A DNA stretch of 64,000 bases from Flavobacterium sp. UBA7663 (lineage in GTDB: Bacteria; Bacteroidota; Bacteroidia; Flavobacteriales; Flavobacteriaceae). Position 1 is the first letter of the stretch; every line of letters begins with the position of its first letter. The position numbers were made by a program, and so were the translations under genes. The notes below the pieces were generated by a model, which searched no databases, was not told the DNA's origin, and was given only the letters and a program-made list of their open reading frames with translations. The stretch is taken from the NCBI RefSeq assembly GCF_002483315.1, contig NZ_DLHR01000024.1:100959-164958 (forward strand), given 5' to 3'. This document shows, one piece after another, positions 8,227 to 16,470 of this stretch.

Positions 8227-9416
8227 TATTCTTCGGTTTCATCTTTATCAGATTCATCACCTTTCGATAACCTTTCAATTATCATTTTTTCTTCATCTGT
8301 TGAAACGAAACCCGATTCTACATCCCAATAATTCGTAAAAAATAAAGTCTTTTTATTAATCAATGACTTGTCTTTGAAAACATTTCTATCGCTGTATTCA
8401 AATGTTTTTTTATCAAAATCAGTAACAACCATATGATTTTTAACTTCAATTCTTCTTGATTTCTTTTTATAGTATTTTTCAAAACCAATTACTTCTTTCG
8501 AATTCGCTAAATAATAGAAATCACCTACTAATCGAAATGTATTTTTAAACTCTAATTTATACACTTTTCTACTAGCAAACATGCTTTCTTTATAAGCCAA
8601 AAGTCGATCTGGAGTTACATAAGAACTTACTTCTAATATTATTTTTTTATTACTATCATACACTACTAAAAAATCAGATAGAATTCCTTTAGATTCAGAA
8701 AACGGAACAATTTTAATTACCAAATAATCTTCATTAGAAGGATAGGTTTTTACAGAAAAATCATAAAGTTTTTTTGCCTTTGAATCCAATACTTCATCTA
8801 AATATTTGAATTGGTAATAATTTTCGATAATATTATTCAAATCATATCCTAAAACATCAGCATCAATATCACCATCTAAAACACCTATTGCTCTGTTTTG
8901 TTCTATTAAAATATCCGTTTTAATGCTTTTCGAATTGCCTAAAATTTGAAAATTAATTAATCCGTCATTAAAAAAAACAATTTGATTATCTCGCTTGTAA
9001 AACTCATGTAAATAAACTTTTAAATTGACAGGAATTGTCATTTTGTTACGCGAATTTTCAATTAATCGCTTTAAAATTTCTTGCGGATGATCTTTAGTAA
9101 TGATATATTCTTCTAATTGCTGCGTATTAGGTTCCATATACACTACATTTTCCTTTTTGTTTAATGTAGAAAATTTTACAACAATCGTTTTATAAGTGGA
9201 GTGAACTAATTCTAAATCAGAAGATCTGGTAAGACTTACTATTACTTTACCTTCTTTATTTGTTAAAAAACCTTGACGAGTTCTGAGAGCTGTGATGGTT
9301 ACTTCATCAATAGGCAAATCGGTATCGAAATCTTTTACAATTACCGTAAATTCAAGGTTTTGCGAAAAGACTATAGTAGTGAAAAAACATAATAAAAAAG
9401 TAAGTTTTTTTATCAT
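8226..9416 (-). CDS. Exported protein with carboxypeptidase-regulatory-like domain
   Basis: The 396-residue protein has a signal peptide (MIKKLTFLLCFFTTIVFSQ). A carboxypeptidase-regulatory-like beta-sandwich follows (about residues 20-95: FTVIVKDFDTDLPIDEVTI, GFLTNKEGKVIVSL). The remainder is a long beta-rich region typical of uncharacterised flavobacterial surface proteins, ending in a highly acidic tail (KGDESDKDETEE). I chose the Met at 9416 because the upstream in-frame Met at 9500 adds a sequence without signal-peptide form. A TATATTTG -7-like box at 9435-9442 lies just upstream of the chosen start. Homologues of this layout are often outer-membrane associated, but no partner such as a TonB receptor is adjacent. 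Confidence 0.72.
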   Translation of the reverse strand: MIKKLTFLLCFFTTIVFSQNLEFTVIVKDFDTDLPIDEVTITALRTRQGFLTNKEGKVIVSLTRSSDLELVHSTYKTIVVKFSTLNKKENVVYMEPNTQQLEEYIITKDHPQEILKRLIENSRNKMTIPVNLKVYLHEFYKRDNQIVFFNDGLINFQILGNSKSIKTDILIEQNRAIGVLDGDIDADVLGYDLNNIIENYYQFKYLDEVLDSKAKKLYDFSVKTYPSNEDYLVIKIVPFSESKGILSDFLVVYDSNKKIILEVSSYVTPDRLLAYKESMFASRKVYKLEFKNTFRLVGDFYYLANSKEVIGFEKYYKKKSRRIEVKNHMVVTDFDKKTFEYSDRNVFKDKSLINKKTLFFTNYWDVESGFVSTDEEKMIIERLSKGDESDKDETEE

Positions 9417-9498
9417 AAATTTCAGATTATCAATCAAATATAGCAAAAAAATAATTATAAAACTCTTATTTAGTGAAGTTTCTAAAGCTTTTAAAAAC

Positions 9499-9536
9499 AA
9501 AAAAGAGAACCTTCAAATGAAAATTCTCTTTTTTAT
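9499..9536 (-). terminator. Terminator downstream of the ferredoxin gene
   Basis: Arms of AAAAAAGAGAA and TTCTCTTTTTT flank a 16-base middle that itself pairs partly. The hairpin lies 17 bases past the ferredoxin stop on the minus strand and ends in a T run. Confidence 0.6.
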
Positions 9537-9552
9537 ATTACTTGAAAATTAT

Positions 9553-9903
9553 TTATTCGTTATGTAAAAACGATTGTCTGTTCAACAAAGTTTCTTCGCT
9601 TTCCACATGATTATCATCTGGCACACAACAATCTACTGGACAAACGGCAGCACATTGTGGCTCTTCATGAAAACCTTTACATTCAGTACATTTTCCTGGC
9701 ACAATGTAATAAATATCATCAGAAATTGGTGTTTGAGCAGCATCTGAATCCACTTCTGTTCCATCAGGTAAAATTACTTTACCACTTAATTTTGTACCAT
9801 CTTTCCATCTCCAATCATCAGCACCTTCATAAATTGCTGTATTCGGACATTCTGGCTCGCAAGCCCCGCAGTTGATACATTCGTCTGTTATTATAATTGC
9901 CAT
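9553..9903 (-). CDS. 4Fe-4S dicluster ferredoxin
   Basis: This is a 116-residue soluble electron carrier. The first cluster motif is C-INC-GAC-EPECP (Cys 9, 12, 15, 19). The second set is C-TEC, then CAAVCPVDCC after a nine-residue insertion. This is the form seen in YfhL/Bacteroidota ferredoxins, with a long acidic linker (about residues 28-68) between the clusters. The start is the only reasonable Met (MAIIITDECIN). It is divergent from the LuxC-type acyl-CoA reductase at 10014, and that neighbour pair is common in flavobacteria, but a direct electron-donor role is not shown. The tail LLNRQSFLHNE is not part of a cluster. Confidence 0.92.
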   Translation of the reverse strand: MAIIITDECINCGACEPECPNTAIYEGADDWRWKDGTKLSGKVILPDGTEVDSDAAQTPISDDIYYIVPGKCTECKGFHEEPQCAAVCPVDCCVPDDNHVESEETLLNRQSFLHNE

Positions 9904-10013
9904 GTTTGCTTTTGTATTTAGAAATTAGAATTCAGAAAAACTTGATATTCTAATATAATGATTAATTTTGCGCTACAAAAATACAATGTAAACCAAATAT
10001 AAACAAGTTACAA

Positions 10014-11072
10014 ATGTTACAAATTGAAATAAAATCGAGTTTTGTTGAATTAGGGAATTTCTTACGTCAATTTTCTGAAGAAGGAAACGTTAAAGCGGCA
10101 TCGGTTTTACAAAACGATTTGTTCTTTGATGACTTTGCCTCTTTGATTGTACTTTCTCAATCTCACAACGGTTGGTTTACACCTGAGCAAGTACAATTTA
10201 GTGTTCAATCTTGGGCGAAAGCCTTAACCGAAGACAACCTAAATCAGTGGCTTTCTAACTACGATTTCTCGAAAATTGAAACCAAAAAAGTAGGATTGAT
10301 TTTAGCTGGAAATATTCCGTTAGTGGGTTTTCATGATTTTCTTTCGGTATTAATTTCGGGGCATAATGTATTGGTAAAAACCTCATCTAATGACCAACAC
10401 TTATTAAAATTTTTAGCAAAATATTTAATTTCGATTCAACCAGAACTTAACTCAAAAATAACGTTTGTTGAAGGAAAATTAGAAGGTTTTGATGCTGTAA
10501 TTGCTACAGGAAGCAACAATACATCTCGCTATTTTGAATATTATTTCAAAGACAAACCGAGTATCATTCGTAAAAACAGAAATTCAATTGCCGTTTTAGA
10601 CGGAACTGAAACTTTTGAAGATTTAGTGGGTCTAGGCGAAGATATTTTTAGATATTTTGGTTTAGGATGTCGCAATGTTTCCAAACTTTTTGTTCCAAAA
10701 GGGTATAATTTTGATAATTTCTTTAAAGCGATGTACGAATATCGTGATGTGATTCAATATGAAAAATATGCGAACAATTACGATTACAACAAAGCGGTTT
10801 TCTTGATGAGTAATTTCCAATTATTGGATAACGAGTTTTTAACGATTAAAGAAGATGTTAGTTATGCCTCGCCTATTTCATCAGTTTTCTATGAATTTTA
10901 TGAAAACTTGGAAGAAATTACAACTCGATTGAATGCTGATGCAGAACAAATTCAATGCGTGGTTTCAAAAAACTTAATTCCAAATTCGGTTGCTTTCGGA
11001 CAAACGCAACAACCAAACCTTTGGGATTATGCAGATAATGTGGATACTTTGGCTTTTTTAAATAATTTGTAA
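10014..11072 (+). CDS. LuxC-family acyl-CoA reductase-like protein
   Basis: The 352-residue protein matches the acyl-CoA reductase LuxC family, which reduces activated fatty acids to aldehydes through a Cys nucleophile. Visible motifs include GLILAGNIPLVGFHDFLSVLISGHNVLVK, a nucleotide-binding-like stretch around residues 85-115, and FRYFGLGCRNVSKLFVPKG, with the probable catalytic Cys at about 220. The protein is shorter than luminescence LuxC (about 480 residues), as is usual for the flavobacterial form annotated as acyl-CoA reductase. Its substrate is unknown. The serine biosynthesis genes serC and serA follow on the same strand, with a tiny basic ORF between. Confidence 0.82.
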   Translation: MLQIEIKSSFVELGNFLRQFSEEGNVKAASVLQNDLFFDDFASLIVLSQSHNGWFTPEQVQFSVQSWAKALTEDNLNQWLSNYDFSKIETKKVGLILAGNIPLVGFHDFLSVLISGHNVLVKTSSNDQHLLKFLAKYLISIQPELNSKITFVEGKLEGFDAVIATGSNNTSRYFEYYFKDKPSIIRKNRNSIAVLDGTETFEDLVGLGEDIFRYFGLGCRNVSKLFVPKGYNFDNFFKAMYEYRDVIQYEKYANNYDYNKAVFLMSNFQLLDNEFLTIKEDVSYASPISSVFYEFYENLEEITTRLNADAEQIQCVVSKNLIPNSVAFGQTQQPNLWDYADNVDTLAFLNNL

Positions 11073-11073
11073 T

Positions 11074-11193
11074 ATGAAAATTTCAAAAATTATCAAAATT
11101 CAAAAAGAGAAAGAAATACACAAACACGAACCCAATTTTAATTTGGAAGCAAAAGTGAATTCAAATCGAAAAACTTTAAAAAAGAAGAAATAA
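11074..11193 (+). CDS. Possible small basic protein (39 aa)
   Basis: An ATG one base after the acyl-CoA reductase stop opens a 39-codon frame, MKISKIIKIQKEKEIHKHEP at its start and KTLKKKK at its end. It is strongly basic and has no recognised domain. Its tight spacing to the upstream stop suggests translational coupling if it is real. The composition is also what random A-rich DNA would encode, so the call is weak. Confidence 0.3.
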   Translation: MKISKIIKIQKEKEIHKHEPNFNLEAKVNSNRKTLKKKK

Positions 11194-11305
11194 GATTCCG
11201 AAAACGTTTTTGTTAATAACATCTCATAATTATTGTAGTATTTAGTCCTATTTTTTATTTAAGATTTCCGAAATTTGACCTTATAAATAAATAACTACAA
11301 CTACA

Positions 11306-12376
11306 ATGAAAAAACACAACTACAGTGCAGGTCCATGTATACTTCCACAAGAAGTATTCGAAAAATCAGCACAAGCTATTTTAGATTTTAACAACTCAGG
11401 ATTATCTATTTTAGAAATTTCACACCGCAGTAAAGATTTCGTAGCCGTTATGGAAGAAGCTAGAGCTTTAGTTTTAGAGCTTTTAAACTTGGAAGGCAAA
11501 GGATACGAAGTATTATTTTTAGGAGGTGGAGCCAGTTTAGAATTTTTAATGGTGCCTTACAACTTAATGAAAGTTGACGGAAAAGCCGCTTATTTAGATA
11601 CTGGTACTTGGGCAAGTGGCGCTATTAAAGAAGCCAAACATTTTGGAGAAACCGTAATTGTAGCTTCATCAAAACCAGAAAATTACAATCATATTCCAAA
11701 AGGATATACCATTCCATCTGATGCAGATTATTTTCACTGCACTAGTAACAATACTATTTTTGGAACCCAAATGAAATCTTTTCCAGACACTAATATCCCT
11801 TTAGTTTGTGATATGAGTTCGGATATTTTTTCTCGTGTTTTAGATTTTTCAAAATTTGATTTAATCTATGCTGGAGCTCAAAAAAACATGGGACCAGCTG
11901 GTGCAACATTAGTAGTTGTAAAAAAAGAAATCTTAGGAAAAACTGGAAGAACAATTCCTAACATGTTAGATTACCAACAACACATCGACAAAGAAAGCAT
12001 GTACAATACGCCTCCAGTATTCCCTATTTATGCTTCACTTTTAACGTTACAATGGTTGAAAAACTTAGGTGGAATTGCTGCTATCGAAAAAATCAACGAA
12101 GCAAAAGCAAATTTACTTTACACTGAAATCGATAGAAACCCATTATTCAAAGGTGCAGCAGTAAAAGAAGACAGAAGCAACATGAATGTAACTTTCTTAT
12201 TGAATGATGATGCACATCAGGAAAAATTTGATGCTATGTGGAAAGCAGCTGGAATTTCAGGTTTACCTGGACACCGTTCTGTTGGTGGTTATCGTGCGTC
12301 TATGTATAATGCGCTTCCATTAGAGAGTGTTCAAGTTTTGGTTGATGTGATGCAAGAATTAGAAAATAAAATTTAG
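11306..12376 (+). CDS. serC: Phosphoserine aminotransferase
   Basis: SerC transfers the amino group of glutamate to 3-phosphohydroxypyruvate with PLP, the second step of serine synthesis; the family can also serve vitamin B6 synthesis. The 356-residue protein begins MKKHNYSAGPCILPQEV, the family's typical N-terminus. It has the PLP Lys at about residue 193 in YAGAQKNMGPAG, and the C-terminal HRSVGGYRASMYNA substrate-binding segment. Length is normal. serA follows on the same strand after 53 bases, so both enzymes acting on the same intermediate are encoded together. The short gap holds a tandem repeat of AGTAATTAGT-type units. Confidence 0.97.
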   Translation: MKKHNYSAGPCILPQEVFEKSAQAILDFNNSGLSILEISHRSKDFVAVMEEARALVLELLNLEGKGYEVLFLGGGASLEFLMVPYNLMKVDGKAAYLDTGTWASGAIKEAKHFGETVIVASSKPENYNHIPKGYTIPSDADYFHCTSNNTIFGTQMKSFPDTNIPLVCDMSSDIFSRVLDFSKFDLIYAGAQKNMGPAGATLVVVKKEILGKTGRTIPNMLDYQQHIDKESMYNTPPVFPIYASLLTLQWLKNLGGIAAIEKINEAKANLLYTEIDRNPLFKGAAVKEDRSNMNVTFLLNDDAHQEKFDAMWKAAGISGLPGHRSVGGYRASMYNALPLESVQVLVDVMQELENKI

Positions 12377-12429
12377 TAATTAGTGACTAGTAATTAGTAA
12401 CTAGCATAATAATAAAAATAATAAATAAA

Positions 12430-13386
12430 ATGAAAGTTTTAGCAAACGACGGAATTTCAAAAAGTGGTATCAAAGCTTTAGAAAAAGGAGGTTTTGAAGT
12501 AATTACTACGAAAGTAGCTCAAGAACAAGTTGCCAACTATATCAACACACATGATGTAAAAGTAATTTTGGTTCGTAGTGCTACAAAAGTTCGTAAAGAT
12601 ATTATTGATGCTTGTCCAGGATTAAAAATCATTGGTCGTGGTGGTGTTGGAATGGACAATATTGACGTGGCTTATGCTCGTGAAAAAGGTTTACATGTAA
12701 TCAACACGCCAGCTTCATCTTCTGAAAGTGTTGCTGAGTTGGTTTTTGCACATTTGTTTACAGGTGTTCGTTTTTTACATGATTCCAACAGAAATATGCC
12801 TCTAGAAGGTGATACCAATTTTGACGGATTGAAAAAAGCCTATGCTAACGGAATCGAACTTCGCGGAAAAACATTAGGAATTATTGGTTTTGGTCGTATT
12901 GGACAAGCAGTAGCAAAAATGGCTTTAGGATTAGGAATGAAAGTTATTGCTGCTGATAAATATGTTAACGAAGCGGTTATCAGAGTAGATTTCTACAACG
13001 GACAATTCATCAATGTTGAAATCGTTACCGAATCATTAGAAGACATTTTTAAACATTCTGATTTTATTACTTTACACGTTCCAGCTCAAGATGGTTATGT
13101 AATTGACAAAGAAGAATTTCAATTAATGAAAGAAAATGTAGGAATCGTAAATTGTGCTCGTGGCGGTGTAATTAACGAAGTAGCATTGATTGAAGCTCTA
13201 GATGAAGGAAAAGTATTGTTTGCTGGTTTAGATGTTTTTGAAAAAGAACCTACACCAGAAATCCAAATTTTAATGCATCCGAAAATTTCGTTAACTCCTC
13301 ACATTGGAGCTGCTACAGAAGAAGCACAAGACAGAATTGGCACAGAGCTTGCCGAGCAGATTATCAGTTTATTAAAAAATAACTAA
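12430..13386 (+). CDS. serA: D-3-phosphoglycerate dehydrogenase (short form)
   Basis: SerA oxidises 3-phosphoglycerate to 3-phosphohydroxypyruvate with NAD+, the first committed step of serine synthesis. The 318-residue protein has the D-2-hydroxyacid dehydrogenase layout: a substrate-binding half with GRGGVGMDNID near residues 69-79, the Rossmann glycine motif GFGRIGQA at 153-160, NCARGGVINE, and the catalytic His in LTPHIGAATEEAQ near residue 290. There is no ACT or ASB regulatory domain, so feedback inhibition by serine through ACT binding is not expected. Pairing with serC supports this assignment over other hydroxyacid dehydrogenases. Confidence 0.94.
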   Translation: MKVLANDGISKSGIKALEKGGFEVITTKVAQEQVANYINTHDVKVILVRSATKVRKDIIDACPGLKIIGRGGVGMDNIDVAYAREKGLHVINTPASSSESVAELVFAHLFTGVRFLHDSNRNMPLEGDTNFDGLKKAYANGIELRGKTLGIIGFGRIGQAVAKMALGLGMKVIAADKYVNEAVIRVDFYNGQFINVEIVTESLEDIFKHSDFITLHVPAQDGYVIDKEEFQLMKENVGIVNCARGGVINEVALIEALDEGKVLFAGLDVFEKEPTPEIQILMHPKISLTPHIGAATEEAQDRIGTELAEQIISLLKNN

Positions 13387-13424
13387 AATTTATTATCTTT
13401 AACTGAACTAAAAACTAAAAACCT

Positions 13425-13979
13425 ATGTTTGATCAACTCTCAGAATTAGTAAAACAATTTGGTGGCGAAGCTGTCGTAAACAATCCAGCAGTGCCTAATG
13501 AACAAAATGATGCTGTAATGCAAGAAGCCGGAGGATCTATCCTTTCGGGTTTAAAAGATATGGTAGCTAGTGGAAACATTAGCGATTTAACTGGAATGTT
13601 AAGTGGAAAAACCCCAATTGATGGAAACAACCCAGTAGTACAACAATTAACAGAAAAAGTAACTGGTAATTTAGGTGAAAAATTTGGTTTATCATCTGAT
13701 GCTGCTGGAAGCGTTGCTGGTGGATTGATTCCTCAAATTTTAGGTGGATTAGTTAACAAAGCAAAAGACCCTAACCAACCCGGATTTAATATGAACGACT
13801 TAGTAAGTGCTATTTCTGGTGGTCAAGGTGGCGGATTAATGGATGCTGTTACTAAATACGGCGGTCAATTTGGTTTAGACCAAAATAACGACGGAAAAGT
13901 TGATATGGGTGATGCCATGGCAGCTGTTACAAAAAAAGGCGGATTAGGTGGTCTTTTAGGAAAATTATTTGGAAAGTAA
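13425..13979 (+). CDS. DUF937-like Gly-rich protein with EF-hand-like loop
   Basis: The 184-residue protein has no signal peptide. It is rich in Gly, Ala and Gln and resembles the DUF937/YidB-like family, seen in segments such as SGLKDMVASGNISDLTGML and DAAGSVAGGLIPQILGGLVNKAKD. Near the C-terminus the sequence DQNNDGKVDMGD has the spacing of an EF-hand or dockerin calcium loop (Asp 1, Asn 3, Asp 5, Gly 6, Val 8, Asp 9, Asp 12). The end is a Gly/Lys/Leu helix (GGLGGLLGKLFGK). Function is unknown. It follows serA after 38 bases and may be cotranscribed, but it ends in its own terminator. Confidence 0.75.
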   Translation: MFDQLSELVKQFGGEAVVNNPAVPNEQNDAVMQEAGGSILSGLKDMVASGNISDLTGMLSGKTPIDGNNPVVQQLTEKVTGNLGEKFGLSSDAAGSVAGGLIPQILGGLVNKAKDPNQPGFNMNDLVSAISGGQGGGLMDAVTKYGGQFGLDQNNDGKVDMGDAMAAVTKKGGLGGLLGKLFGK

Positions 13980-13996
13980 AATCTTTTATATAAAAG

Positions 13997-14028
13997 TTAA
14001 AAGCATCGGCAATGTCGGTGCTTTTTTT
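13997..14028 (+). terminator. Rho-independent terminator
   Basis: A stem formed by AAAGCATCG and CGGTGCTTT (with one G-T pair) around a short loop is followed by eight T. It lies about 20 bases after the stop codon of the DUF937-like gene. Confidence 0.78.
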
Positions 14029-14057
14029 TATCTTTATACTTTCAAAATTCATGAGCT

Positions 14058-14489
14058 ATGAAACGTATCTTTTTACTTTTAACTGCTTTATTTTTTATCC
14101 TGATAGCTTGTACAGCTTCTCAGGACAATAAAAGTTTTGATAACAAACCAAAACTAGAAAGCGATACAATTCGTATATCAAATGAAGAGATTGAGTATGA
14201 AGTCCTTATTATTGATGTCGGATTTCCGTCCTGGTTTAACAGTTATGCAAAACCTAGAAATTACTATTCTCAATCCTATTTAGAATCAAGAAATAGAATT
14301 TGGGTATTAGAATGGAACAGAAGAGCCATGTTACCTTTACAATACAATCCAAATTTATATGAAATGACAATTAATTATGATAGTACTACCAATTATGGTT
14401 ATGAAGTAAATTATATGATATACAACTATTTGGTCTACTTTCAACTAACAAACAATCAAAAATTAGGTGGTTTTACACCTAGAATTTAA
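14058..14489 (+). CDS. DUF6146 family lipoprotein
   Basis: The 143-residue protein has a lipoprotein signal (MKRIFLLLTALFFILIACTAS, lipobox Cys near residue 18). The conserved body reads EYEVLIIDVGFPSWFNSYAKP, YLESRNRIWVLEWNRRAM and YEVNYMIYNYLVYFQ, the pattern of the flavobacterial DUF6146 family. It is probably anchored in the envelope. Function is unknown. The DUF6787 gene begins three bases after its stop, so the two are an operon, a pairing that I recall as common in flavobacteria. Confidence 0.8.
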   Translation: MKRIFLLLTALFFILIACTASQDNKSFDNKPKLESDTIRISNEEIEYEVLIIDVGFPSWFNSYAKPRNYYSQSYLESRNRIWVLEWNRRAMLPLQYNPNLYEMTINYDSTTNYGYEVNYMIYNYLVYFQLTNNQKLGGFTPRI

Positions 14490-14492
14490 TTT

Positions 14493-14819
14493 ATGAACAA
14501 ACTAAAAGAACGTTGGAATGTAAATTCAAATTGGCAATTAGTAATTATTTTTATAGTATTTGCTATTACTGGTTCAACCGCAGCCTATTTATCTAAACCT
14601 GTAACTTCTGCGTTAGGAATTACAAAAGAAAATTTATCACTTTGGTTGTATTGGCCTTTTAGATTATTAATTATTTTCCCTGTTTATCAAGTAATGTTAG
14701 TTATCATTGGAGCTATATTTGGACAGTTCGCTTTCTTCTGGGAATTTGAAAAGAAAATGCTCGACCGCATGAAATTAGGATTTATAGGCAAATATGTTGA
14801 TTCTAAAATAAAAAAATAA
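14493..14819 (+). CDS. DUF6787 family membrane protein
   Basis: This is a 108-residue inner membrane protein with two hydrophobic spans (about residues 15-35 and 55-80). Between them lies the conserved LGITKENLSLWLYWPFRLLIIFPVYQ region, followed by FGQFAFFWEFEKKMLDRM. The pattern fits DUF6787, for which no function is established. It is translationally close to the DUF6146 lipoprotein (three-base gap) and ends at a hairpin shared with the convergent carboxylase operon. Confidence 0.8.
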   Translation: MNKLKERWNVNSNWQLVIIFIVFAITGSTAAYLSKPVTSALGITKENLSLWLYWPFRLLIIFPVYQVMLVIIGAIFGQFAFFWEFEKKMLDRMKLGFIGKYVDSKIKK

Positions 14820-14846
14820 AAGACCGACTAAAAGTCGGCCTTTCAT
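14818..14846. terminator. Bidirectional terminator
   Basis: The stem GACCGACT with AGTCGGCC closes on a three-base loop, with A-rich and T-rich flanks. It lies between the stop codons of the convergent genes ending at 14819 and 14848. Confidence 0.75.
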
Positions 14847-14847
14847 A

Positions 14848-16389
14848 TTATAAAGGAATATTTCCGTGTTTTCGTTTTGGTGAATCAACTGTTTTATTTT
14901 CTAGCATACTAAACGCTTTCATCAGTTTTCTACGAGTATCTCTTGGCAAAATTACCTCATCAATGAATCCACGTTGCGCTGCGGTGTATGGATTAGCAAA
15001 TAACTCGGCATATTCTGCTTCTTTTTCTGCTAATTTAGCTACTGGATCAGCTGCTTCACTAATTTCTTTTTTGAAGATAATTTCTGATGCTCCTTTTGCT
15101 CCCATTACCGCAATTTCTGCACTTGGCCAAGCAAAATTCATATCAGCTCCAATGTGTTTTGAATTCATTACATCATAAGCACCACCATACGCTTTACGTG
15201 TAATAACAGTAACTCTTGGCACTGTAGCTTCGCTGAATGCATATAATAATTTTGCTCCGTGAGTAATAATTCCGTTCCATTCTTGATCTGTTCCTGGTAA
15301 AAAACCTGGTACGTCTTCTAACACTAATAACGGGATATTGAAACAATCGCAAAAACGAACAAATCTTGCTGCTTTAATCGAACTATTTACATCCAAACAA
15401 CCTGCTAAAACCATTGGCTGATTGGCAACAATTCCGATACTTCTTCCTCCTAAACGAGCAAAACCAACAATAATATTTTCAGCAAAGTCTTTATGGATTT
15501 CAAAGAACGAATCTTCATCTATAATTCCACCAATTACTTCGTGCATATCATAAGGTTTGTTAGCACTATCAGGAACAAGCGTATCTAATTTTTCACGAAC
15601 CTCATCACCTACTACATAATGTAATTTAGGAGTTGTTTCTCTATTATTTTGAGGCACATAGCTCAATAATCTTTTAATATCTTCCAAACATTCAATTCCG
15701 TTTGGTGAAGTAATATGACAAACTCCTGATTTTGATGCATGAGTTGCTGCTCCACCTAATTCTTCAGAAGTTACTTCTTCATTAGTAACCGTTTTTACAA
15801 CGTTTGGTCCAGTAACGAACATATAACTATTGCCTTCAACCATCATAGTAAAATCGGTCATAGCTGGAGAATAAACGGCTCCACCAGCACATGGTCCCAT
15901 AATAGCTGAGATTTGAGGAATAACTCCAGACGCCTGAACGTTTCTGTAGAAAATATCTGCATATCCACCTAAAGAACGAACTCCTTCTTGAATACGAGCA
16001 CCACCTGAATCGTTTAGTCCAATCATTGGAGCACCACTGCGAAGTGCCATATCCATTACTTTACAGATTTTTTCTGCATGGGTTTCTGATAACGAACCTC
16101 CAAAAACCGTGAAATCTTGTGCAAAAACATAGACTAATCTTCCATCGATAGTTCCGTAACCTGTAACAACTCCGTCACCGTAATAAACTTCTTTTTCCAT
16201 TCCAAAATCGGTTGTACGGTGTGTAACCAACATACCAATTTCTTCAAAAGAACCTTCATCTAAAAGGTATTCAACACGTTCTCGTGCTGTTAATTTCTTT
16301 TTAGCATGATGCGACGCTATTCTTTTTTCGCCTCCGCCTAATTTGGCTAAAGCTATTTTATCGTTTAATACTTTAATTTTATCTTCCAT
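14848..16389 (-). CDS. Acyl-CoA carboxylase carboxyltransferase subunit (propionyl/methylmalonyl type)
   Basis: The 513-residue protein is the carboxyltransferase beta subunit of a biotin-dependent acyl-CoA carboxylase, which moves carboxyl from carboxybiotin to propionyl-CoA or acetyl-CoA. Both crotonase-like halves are visible. The N-terminal half has the acyl-CoA oxyanion region SGGARIQEGVRSLGGY and GPCAGGAVYSPA. The C-terminal half has LVLEDVPGFLPGTDQEWNGII and RKAYGGAYDVMNSKHIGADMNFAWPSAEIAVMGAKGA. The Asp in the latter, like the PccB pattern, supports propionyl-CoA preference. Biotin carboxylase and carrier genes lie directly upstream on the same strand. The 81-base gap to the carboxylase holds a repetitive TTTCAAG tract. 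Confidence 0.93.
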   Translation of the reverse strand: MEDKIKVLNDKIALAKLGGGEKRIASHHAKKKLTARERVEYLLDEGSFEEIGMLVTHRTTDFGMEKEVYYGDGVVTGYGTIDGRLVYVFAQDFTVFGGSLSETHAEKICKVMDMALRSGAPMIGLNDSGGARIQEGVRSLGGYADIFYRNVQASGVIPQISAIMGPCAGGAVYSPAMTDFTMMVEGNSYMFVTGPNVVKTVTNEEVTSEELGGAATHASKSGVCHITSPNGIECLEDIKRLLSYVPQNNRETTPKLHYVVGDEVREKLDTLVPDSANKPYDMHEVIGGIIDEDSFFEIHKDFAENIIVGFARLGGRSIGIVANQPMVLAGCLDVNSSIKAARFVRFCDCFNIPLLVLEDVPGFLPGTDQEWNGIITHGAKLLYAFSEATVPRVTVITRKAYGGAYDVMNSKHIGADMNFAWPSAEIAVMGAKGASEIIFKKEISEAADPVAKLAEKEAEYAELFANPYTAAQRGFIDEVILPRDTRRKLMKAFSMLENKTVDSPKRKHGNIPL

Positions 16390-16398
16390 TTTACTTTT

Positions 16399-16433
16399 TG
16401 TTTCAAGTTTAAGGTTTCAAGTTTCAAGTTAAG
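16399..16433. repeat. Low-complexity TTTCAAG tract
   Basis: Repeated TTTCAAGTT / AAGGTTTCAAG units fill the gap between the carboxyltransferase and biotin carboxylase genes. The same motif occurs on the minus strand inside the coding region of the radical SAM gene near 22681-22711. Confidence 0.6.
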
Positions 16434-16470
16434 ATTTTGTCTTACTCCTTAATACTTAAATCTTAATACT

